From DASWIV01 sp036397475 (GTDB lineage: Bacteria > JAJVIF01 > JAPKYR01), in assembly GCA_036397475.1 (NCBI GenBank), contig DASWIV010000054.1:1-16324 (forward strand): a DNA stretch of 16,324 nt, written 5' to 3'. Position numbers and translations under genes: made by a program. Shown in pieces: positions 1 through 5,166 of this stretch. The notes below the pieces were generated by a model, which saw only the letters and a list, made by a program, of their open reading frames with translations, made no database searches and was not told where the DNA came from. The stretch's first letter is position 1. Every line of letters starts with the position of its first letter.

Positions 1-67
1 TAGAAAAAGTCGCGGGCGGGTTAAATACTCGCGTTTCCTTTAATACTGAATCAATATCCTGAGTCAT
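1..67 (-). CDS. acs: Acetyl-CoA synthetase, N-terminal fragment (gene leaves the window)
   Basis: Reading the minus strand from an ATG at 67-65 gives 22 open codons up to the window edge. The peptide begins MTQDID and continues SVLKETRVFNPP, then ATFS. The string 'SVLKE-RVF-PP--F' is characteristic of the start of AMP-forming acetyl-CoA synthetases, which convert acetate, ATP and CoA to acetyl-CoA in the cytoplasm. A GAGGAG ribosome-binding site lies at 77-72, four to five bases before the ATG, which supports this start. The catalytic domains lie outside the window, so the call rests on the N-terminal signature only. Another member of the acyl-CoA synthetase family remains possible. Confidence 0.7.
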   Translation of the reverse strand, partial: MTQDIDSVLKETRVFNPPATFS

Positions 68-443
68 GATGCTCCTCGATTTCTCACAGAATTTGTTACT
101 AGCTTGCGATTTTTATCTCAAGCGATTTTATTACACGGAAATCGTAATACATTATAATATCGGCATTTACAGATATTTTACTTCTCTAACAGTATTAAAC
201 GCTAATTATGGGGGTATTTTCAAGAGGATAGAGACAAAAAAGCGGCATATTGCGCTTTTTTTCACATAATTTTACTGATTTTAACTAATTTATTGGATAT
301 CAGGACGTCGCTTGAAGTTTAATCCCTGCAATATATTTAACCCTGAAGCGTGGCAATCCTCACCACGAAAGGATTGTGTTATTCTTCACAAAGTATGTTC
401 GGGCTTTTCACGATATGTCATACTTAATCGTGGCACCTGTTAA
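68..443. other. AT-rich intergenic region between the DUF4139 operon and acs
   Basis: I see no convincing gene in these 376 bases. A plus-strand ORF at 66-269 has low-complexity AT-rich content, no ribosome-binding site and overlaps the acs start, so I do not accept it. The stretch contains a terminator hairpin (236-261), a TATAAT-like -10 hexamer on the minus strand at 156-151 that could serve acs but lacks a clear -35, and a 7-bp inverted repeat (CAATCCT at 354-360, AGGATTG at 370-376) without a T-run. Confidence 0.5.
236..261 (-). terminator. Rho-independent terminator after the DUF4139 operon (bidirectional shape)
   Basis: AAAAAAGCG at 236-244 pairs with CGCTTTTTT at 253-261 around an 8-base loop. 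On the minus strand the hairpin ends in a T-run, so it can stop transcripts of the two DUF4139 genes before acs. The stem is mostly A-T, so strength is moderate. It reads almost the same in both directions. Confidence 0.55.
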
Positions 444-1868
444 TCAGCTCTGACGTCTGATCGTATAAGTCAGAACCGTCTCGCCATCAGAATCCACAGG
501 AATTTCGAACTCAACAGTCGATGCATCCCTCTGGACATAATCCATATTGCTTCTCATTATCTGCCAGTCTCCCCATACATGGTCCCAGTACAAAACATCT
601 ATATCATCTGTCTTGTGGTTCCTGATTGTCACCTCGACATCGTACTCCCACGTGTCGTAGTGAATTTCTCTCCGGTCTTTGACTACCCTCTCGCCTACAA
701 TATCAAACGCTTCCCCAAGGAAAACCTCGATCTGTTCATCTTTCGGGGTATGATCGATACGGTCTTCACCGATAAACTGGAGCGAGCCCGATGAATCCTC
801 CTTGTAAACTCTCAGGACACCTTTCGGAAGCGGAATTCCAAGCCCATTCTCTTCCTCGTTCATGAATTGCAGCCTGACTTCAATGACTCCTTCCATCGTA
901 TCGCCAGCGTAGTAATACTGGTAACCCGGATCGAACACGAAGATCTTGTCGACATTGATTCCCTCACCTTCCAGCAATGAGATCTGTTTCTGCTGATTGT
1001 TTAAAACGGTCGCAGGCCTCTGCAGAGTGTAAAGGTGATACTCAAAAAATGACTCTTCTTCGAAGCCCTTTACATCCGCTCCTTCGCGAGCTATATCCAT
1101 CATCAGGTACATCTCATCGTCATACATTTCATATTCAGGCTGCACACGATTGATCTCACCCGCTACTAGTTTCAACATCGCGTCATGGTAAGAAGCCCCG
1201 GAATTATTATTGATCGTCACCCATCCGGACAAATCCAGCTTATCATCGTTCTGTGAAACGATCGCTACATAATTCGCGTTCCAGCCCATTCCCGATGCGA
1301 GGTAACTCATCTCGCATTCATGCTGTCCCGCATCTGAATTGTATAGGTTCCATCTCAAGGTAGGCTTTGTTATCAATCCCTCGGGAAGTTCCGCGAAATT
1401 CACTTCCACCGGATTATTGACGATCATTACCCCATCAGAAGTAGCGATTACCATTCCGCCGCCAACAGATAACAATGTTCCTGAAATAGTCCGCCCATCT
1501 TCAGTGCGTATGGTCACCTGGTTATCGATATTCCTCTGGTATAGCGCTTGTGTGCTGACCAGGTCATACTCGTAATTCTGTTCCATGACCTGGATAGCTT
1601 CCGGGTTCGTGTTACTCACAAAATGGACACTTGTAGGATCGATGGTGCTTGCGACATCCATGAAAATCAAATCCACCAATCCTTCATGTATATCGATAGT
1701 GCGGGTGTCCTTAATCAGCCCGGTGCCATCGTTGTATATGGTGATCGCAATTTCAGTCTGGTCGCCCGACCCTGTCGCAACACTCCCATCCGAAGTCTGC
1801 GCGAAAGCCGTTGAAAACAATCCTGCAATCAACATCGTTGAAATTAAGGCATATCTGAAAATTCTCAT
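444..1868 (-). CDS. Secreted DUF4139-domain protein, downstream copy of a tandem pair
   Basis: This 474-residue protein has a Sec signal peptide (residues 1-23, cleavage likely after AFA). The mature part matches the DUF4139 family: an N-terminal beta-rich region (about 38-170), then the motif 'YLASGMGWNANYVAIVS' and 'LSGWVTINNNSGASY', then 'KLVAGEINRV', 'YTLQRPATVLNNQQKQISLLE' in two parts, and a C-terminal 'LPKGVLRVYKED' region. The family has no well-defined biochemical role; the protein is expected in the periplasm or at the surface. It starts three bases after the stop of its paralogue, and its ribosome-binding site AGGAGGGAG (1886-1878) lies inside the end of that gene, so the two are co-transcribed and probably translationally coupled. 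It is very similar to the upstream copy except in the signal peptide and a Met/Asp-rich loop at about residues 245-270. Confidence 0.85.
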   Translation of the reverse strand: MRIFRYALISTMLIAGLFSTAFAQTSDGSVATGSGDQTEIAITIYNDGTGLIKDTRTIDIHEGLVDLIFMDVASTIDPTSVHFVSNTNPEAIQVMEQNYEYDLVSTQALYQRNIDNQVTIRTEDGRTISGTLLSVGGGMVIATSDGVMIVNNPVEVNFAELPEGLITKPTLRWNLYNSDAGQHECEMSYLASGMGWNANYVAIVSQNDDKLDLSGWVTINNNSGASYHDAMLKLVAGEINRVQPEYEMYDDEMYLMMDIAREGADVKGFEEESFFEYHLYTLQRPATVLNNQQKQISLLEGEGINVDKIFVFDPGYQYYYAGDTMEGVIEVRLQFMNEEENGLGIPLPKGVLRVYKEDSSGSLQFIGEDRIDHTPKDEQIEVFLGEAFDIVGERVVKDRREIHYDTWEYDVEVTIRNHKTDDIDVLYWDHVWGDWQIMRSNMDYVQRDASTVEFEIPVDSDGETVLTYTIRRQS

Positions 1869-1871
1869 TTC

Positions 1872-3311
1872 TTACCACTCCCTCCTGATGGTGTACGTAA
1901 GCGTTACTTCGCCATCAGATTCAACAGGTACGGTAAACTCAACGGTCGACGCGTCTTTCTGATAATAATCATAATTGCTTCTCATAACCTGCCAGTCGCC
2001 CCAGACATGGTCCCAGTACACAATCTCGACATCGTCCGTTTTATGATTCCTGACATCCACCTCGACATCGTACTCCCACGTGTCATAGCGGATTTCTCTT
2101 CGATCCATTACACGTCTTTCCCCGACAATATCAAATGCTTCGCCGAGAAAAACTTCAATTTCCTCATCTTTAGGAGTGTGGTCAATTCTGTCCTCGCCTA
2201 TGAATTGAAGGGCACCCGACGAATCTTCCTTATAAACTCTAAGAATCCCTTTTGGAAGCGGCATGCCGAGTCCGTTCTCTTCCTCGTTCATAAACTGGAG
2301 CCTGACCTCGATTACACCCTGAGCTGTATCGCCACGTCCGTAGTATGAGTATCCGGGATCAAAGACGAATATCTTTTCAACATTTATTCCTTCGCCTTCG
2401 AGTAAAGATATCTGCTTCTGCTGGTTATTGAGTACTGTGGCGGGACGCTGGAGCGTATAGAGGTGATACTCGAAGAATGTCTCTTCCTCGAATCCACCTG
2501 GGCCGCCCATAGCTCCCATCGGTGCTGCGTTTCGCATCATCCCATCGGCATATTGATTGTAATCCGGTTGTACACGATTCACTTCTCCCGCAACCAGTTT
2601 CAGTTCCGCATCTTTATAACTCGTGCCCGAATTATTATTTATTGTCACCCATCCGGATAGATCAAGCTTATCGTCGTTCTGCGAAACAATAGCGACATAG
2701 TTTGCGCTCCATCCCATACCTGACGCGAGGTAATTCATCTCGGTTGAATGGACCCCCGCGTTATTGTTGGTGAGATTCCACCGGAGCGTAGGACGAGTTA
2801 TCAATCCCTCAGGAAGTTCAGCGAAATTAATCTCCACAGGATTTGAAACAATCATGATTCCTTCCGCTGTAGATATAACCAGCCCGCCATCGTATGAAAG
2901 CAGCGTGCCTTCAATGGTACGTCCGTCTTCGGTACGGATGCTCACCTGGTTATCGATATTCCTTCTGAAAAGCGCTTGCGTGTTGACGAGGTCGTACTCG
3001 TAATTCTGTTCGAGTACGCCAAGTGAATCGGGATTCGTGTTGCTGACAAAATGGACACTTGTCGGATCGATGGTGCTAGCGACATCCATGTACACAAGGT
3101 CGAACTCACCTCGTGGAAATTCGAGATCGCGGGTGTCCTTGACCAGTCCGGTTCCGTCGTTGTAAATCGTAATCGCGATTTTGGTCTGGTCGTCCGACGT
3201 TGTAGTGACCTGCACACCTGCGACAGAACCGCAAGGCACAACCAGCATCAGGATGATCATGACCGCCGTCGCGGGCATTACTATTAAACTCAAGGGTTTG
3301 ACATATCTCAT
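1872..3311 (-). CDS. Secreted DUF4139-domain protein, upstream copy of a tandem pair
   Basis: This 479-residue protein has a positively charged start and a long hydrophobic segment (about 8-31), probably a Sec signal peptide. The cysteine in 'VVPC' is preceded by proline, so it does not form a good lipobox. The DUF4139 signatures 'LASGMGWSANYVAIVS', 'LSGWVTINNNSG' and 'LKLVAGEVNRVQPDY' are intact. The main difference from the neighbour is the loop after NRVQP, which here is rich in Met, Ala, Gly and Pro. The start is supported by AAAAAAGGAG (3327-3318), six bases before the ATG. It is the first gene of a two-gene operon. Its molecular function is unknown; an envelope role is inferred from export. 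Confidence 0.85.
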   Translation of the reverse strand: MRYVKPLSLIVMPATAVMIILMLVVPCGSVAGVQVTTTSDDQTKIAITIYNDGTGLVKDTRDLEFPRGEFDLVYMDVASTIDPTSVHFVSNTNPDSLGVLEQNYEYDLVNTQALFRRNIDNQVSIRTEDGRTIEGTLLSYDGGLVISTAEGIMIVSNPVEINFAELPEGLITRPTLRWNLTNNNAGVHSTEMNYLASGMGWSANYVAIVSQNDDKLDLSGWVTINNNSGTSYKDAELKLVAGEVNRVQPDYNQYADGMMRNAAPMGAMGGPGGFEEETFFEYHLYTLQRPATVLNNQQKQISLLEGEGINVEKIFVFDPGYSYYGRGDTAQGVIEVRLQFMNEEENGLGMPLPKGILRVYKEDSSGALQFIGEDRIDHTPKDEEIEVFLGEAFDIVGERRVMDRREIRYDTWEYDVEVDVRNHKTDDVEIVYWDHVWGDWQVMRSNYDYYQKDASTVEFTVPVESDGEVTLTYTIRREW

Positions 3312-3435
3312 GTCGAGCTCCTTTTTTCGGGCTTCGAAATTTGAATATTGGTAAGCCGTCCCTGTTGCGAAAGTATTTGAACCATATTCACGCGTACAGG
3401 ATAGGATATCTTATTTTCGGATAAGGTTCGAGCAC

Positions 3436-3462
3436 AAAAAAGCCCTTTTACTAAAAGGGCTT
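3436..3462 (-). terminator. Rho-independent terminator of the small membrane protein gene
   Basis: AAGCCCTTTT (3440-3449) and AAAAGGGCTT (3453-3462) form a perfect 10-bp stem with a 3-base loop. On the minus strand the stem is followed by T residues (3440-3436). It lies 25 bases after the stop of the gene at 3488-4033 and before the DUF4139 operon, so it separates the two transcription units. Confidence 0.8.
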
Positions 3463-3487
3463 AAAAATTTTTGGTGAGGGGTGCTTA

Positions 3488-4033
3488 CTATAGAATTTTT
3501 TGAATTATCGCTAAGATAATCATTAGGGCTATTAGCCCTAAAAGAAATATTAATGTACCCCTGATAAAACGCATCACCGCCGTCCAATGACGATGGGAGT
3601 GTTGAAATTCATAAATACTGTTGTATTTATTATTATTCTCCCAATCCAACTTATTGGCATTAAAGCCAAACCAAATAGAGAGAAGTATTCCTGGGACAAT
3701 AGCAATTATCCACGCCGCGAGAATTAAGACTCCCCACATTGTTAAACCTCTGGCAAACGCCCATATCCAATCAAAGATAAAGGCAGCCCAATTAAATCGA
3801 TTTAATTGGGCTGGGAAACTTAGTCCCTCGACTGGTTCGCCATAATACTGATGATTTACTATATCTGTTACATATTTGTGTCTCACACAAAAATATAGCA
3901 AACCATTTTCCCCCTTATTAACTGTTAATCTTCTGTTACATTTCGGACAGTACTCGGTTAAAGGAATACTGTCTGTTTCAGTATTGGGTCGGTGTAGATC
4001 ATCGGTCACAATTCCGTCAGTGAAACCTGTCAT
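3488..4033 (-). CDS. Zinc-ribbon-like membrane protein with a 'FNWAAF' motif, function unknown
   Basis: This is a 181-residue protein. Residues 29-52 form a short zinc-ribbon-like pattern (CPKC, then CVRH: Cys29, Cys32, Cys49, His52). Residues 78-91 read LNRFNWAAFIFDWI, which resembles the 'F-W-AFFF---W' start of DUF2628-like and related small membrane families. Hydrophobic segments follow at about 98-122 and 159-178. A topology with a cytoplasmic metal-binding head and two membrane helices is inferred. AAAGGAGG (4050-4043) lies nine bases before the ATG, and the gene has its own terminator. It is visibly richer in A and T than its neighbours and sits next to an insertion sequence, which could mean horizontal acquisition. 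I do not recognise a specific function. Confidence 0.7.
   Translation of the reverse strand: MTGFTDGIVTDDLHRPNTETDSIPLTEYCPKCNRRLTVNKGENGLLYFCVRHKYVTDIVNHQYYGEPVEGLSFPAQLNRFNWAAFIFDWIWAFARGLTMWGVLILAAWIIAIVPGILLSIWFGFNANKLDWENNNKYNSIYEFQHSHRHWTAVMRFIRGTLIFLLGLIALMIILAIIQKIL
3784..3813. repeat. Perfect 30-bp palindrome inside a coding region
   Basis: CAGCCCAATTAAATC (3784-3798) is followed with no spacer by its exact reverse complement, GATTTAATTGGGCTG (3799-3813). It encodes the AQLNRFNWA stretch of the membrane protein. No second copy was noticed in the window. Confidence 0.9.
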
Positions 4034-4130
4034 CTAGTTCCGCCTCCTTTTCTTTATTTTAAGGTTGTAACGACTATACCAAATAATCTTCTTTTATTAC
4101 TCCGCGCCACGACATAGAATCACTACATTT

Positions 4131-4144
4131 GGTACAATTGTACC
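4131..4144. promoter_or_regulatory. 14-bp palindrome directly before the transposase start
   Basis: GGTACAATTGTACC is a perfect palindrome that ends one base before the ATG at 4145. There is no Shine-Dalgarno sequence in this position. It could be a binding site for the transposase or a repressor, or a small hairpin limiting translation of the transposase. Confidence 0.4.
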
Positions 4145-4893
4145 ATGAAAGGAACGAGGGATCTCAAACAATGGGAAGCTCGCAGGAAACGAGGCGTCGA
4201 GCTTTACAAGAAAGGGTGGTATCAACATGAGATCGCCGAAGTGCTGGGTGTGACGCAACCGTCGGTGAGTAAATGGGTACGTGCGGAGGCGACGATGGGA
4301 GAGGAAGCGCTCAAGAAATGGAAGAATCAGGAGTGGCCGCGTATAAAAAAAACGCCGAAGCGCGCGGCTCGACGCTGATTTTCGTGGATAAGAGCGGGTT
4401 TGATCTGTCGCCGCACGTCAGCCGCGGATGGTCGCCGGTCGGCGAAACGCCGGTCGTAAAATTTCCGCTCAGAGGAGGCCGCCTGTCGGCCATAAGTGGA
4501 GTGACGCTGGACGGAGAAGTGTACTTTCGAATGTATAACGGTTCGATCAAAGCAAGACAAGTGGCCGTCTTTGTCAGACACATCGCACGGCAAATTTCGG
4601 GACCGATCGATCTGATCTGGGACGGAAGCTCCACTCACCGAGCAAGGGAAGTGGAACTTGAGATCGACATGTTGTGGCCCAGGCTGGATGTCCACCGTTT
4701 TCCGGCGTACGCGCCCGAACTCAATCCGGACGAGTATTTATGGAACTGGTTGAAAAACAAAAAACTTGTCAATTGCTCTGTTTCGTCGATCGCCGAGTTG
4801 GGCGCTCGAATTTCAAGAGCTGTGAAGTCCGCGCGACGACGTCCTGAACTGATACATTCCTTCTACCACGGGAGCCCACTCAATTGCCATTAG
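4145..4893 (+). pseudogene. IS630-family transposase, internally deleted and split by a -1 frameshift
   Basis: The first frame (4145-4378, 77 codons) has one helix-turn-helix: 'YQHEIAEVLGVTQPSVSKWV' at residues 26-45. The second frame continues from about 4345 to 4893 and holds the DDE catalytic core: Asp in 'LIFVDKSGF', Asp in 'LIWDGSSTH', Glu in 'YAPELNPDEYLW'. A run of eight A (4345-4352) lies where the frames join; slipping back one base there gives 'WPRIKK' then 'NAEARGSTLIFVDKSG', the normal family order. The A-run could be a programmed -1 frameshift site. However, intact IS630 proteins have a second DNA-binding part and linker of roughly 80-100 residues between 'GEEAL' and 'W--EWPRIKK'; here the two join directly. 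The predicted product is only about 247 residues. I therefore regard it as a deletion derivative, probably inactive, although all three catalytic acids remain. Confidence 0.75.
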
Positions 4894-4969
4894 AAAATAC
4901 CTTCATGCTGCGCGGGTTAGTAATATGGCAGTCTGGACCTGAATTGTCCTGTCTAATAATCATCTCCCC

Positions 4970-4998
4970 TTGACGATACTAATTAAGCCAAGTAAAAT
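4970..4998 (+). promoter_or_regulatory. Sigma-70-type promoter of the valS leader transcript
   Basis: TTGACG (4970-4975) and TAAAAT (4993-4998) are separated by exactly 17 bases; each hexamer matches the consensus in five of six positions. The predicted transcription start is near A5005, only about three bases before the leader ATG at 5008. The promoter lies about 45 bases right of the insertion-sequence end. Confidence 0.7.
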
Positions 4999-5007
4999 TC
5001 TGTGACG

Positions 5008-5070
5008 ATGATTTATCTAACGAGAAATTCTGTAGTAGTTGTAGTCGGTGTACCGTTGGCCGGGCCGTGA
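5008..5070 (+). CDS. Valine-rich leader peptide controlling valS (attenuation)
   Basis: A 20-codon ORF reads MIYLTRNS, then five consecutive valines (5032-5046), Gly, a sixth Val (5050-5052), then PLAGP and TGA (5068-5070). The Val codons are GTA, GTA, GTT, GTA, GTC and GTA. GTA is rare in valS itself: I read one GTA among the first 25 Val codons there. The ORF lies between the promoter and a rho-independent terminator upstream of valS, and its 3' end overlaps the left arm of an antiterminator-like hairpin. By analogy with amino-acid biosynthesis leaders, its translation would sense charged tRNA-Val. No Shine-Dalgarno sequence precedes the ATG; with a start site near 5005 the mRNA would be almost leaderless. 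An in-frame GTG exists at 5002, but it would fall upstream of the predicted start site. Confidence 0.75.
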   Translation: MIYLTRNSVVVVVGVPLAGP

Positions 5071-5101
5071 ACCCTGCATCCATCCCGACACGGTACCGGC
5101 C
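5058..5101 (+). promoter_or_regulatory. Antiterminator hairpin of the valS attenuator
   Basis: GGCCGG (5058-5063) pairs with CCGGCC (5096-5101), and CCGTG (5065-5069) pairs with CACGG (5089-5093); a one-by-two internal loop separates the helices and the loop is 19 bases. The left arm covers the last codons and stop of the leader peptide. The right arm shares GCC (5099-5101) with the terminator stem, so the two structures exclude each other. A ribosome stalled at the Val codons (ending 5052) leaves the left arm free; a ribosome at the stop codon covers it. Confidence 0.65.
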
Positions 5102-5121
5102 TCAGAATTGAGGCTTTTTTT
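5099..5121 (+). terminator. Rho-independent terminator (attenuator) in the valS leader
   Basis: GCCTCA (5099-5104), loop GAAT, TGAGGC (5109-5114), followed by seven T (5115-5121). It stands 45 bases before the valS start and no complete gene other than the leader ORF precedes it on this transcript, so it acts as a conditional terminator. Confidence 0.8.
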
Positions 5122-5166
5122 GATTTTCGGGAGTATTTCAATCACTGACTGCAACGAGGAAATAAA

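Larger units (their letters stand above)
4097..4923 (+). mobile_element. Degenerate IS630-family insertion sequence
   Basis: The core is an IS630-type transposase reading frame. Candidate ends are TTACT followed by CCGCGC on the left (4097-4107) and, inverted, GCGCGGGTTAGTAA on the right (4910-4923), a short imperfect terminal inverted repeat with a small gap. Each end is flanked by TA (4095-4096 and 4924-4925), the target duplication expected for this family. The element would be about 830 bp, shorter than the usual 1.1-1.2 kb, in agreement with an internal deletion of the transposase. Boundaries are inferred; transposase identity is secure. Confidence 0.6.

Noticed and set aside
66..269. 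67-codon plus-strand ORF
   Set aside because: Low-complexity AT-rich sequence, no ribosome-binding site, runs through the terminator at 236-261 and overlaps the acs start on the other strand.
5040..5121. T-box riboswitch upstream of valS, suggested by GGTACCG before a terminator
   Set aside because: The T-box core needs a UGGN bulge in an AGGGTGGNACCGCG context. Here it reads ACACGGTACCGGCC, and the promoter leaves only about 90 bases before the terminator, too short for stem I. The Val leader ORF explains the region better.
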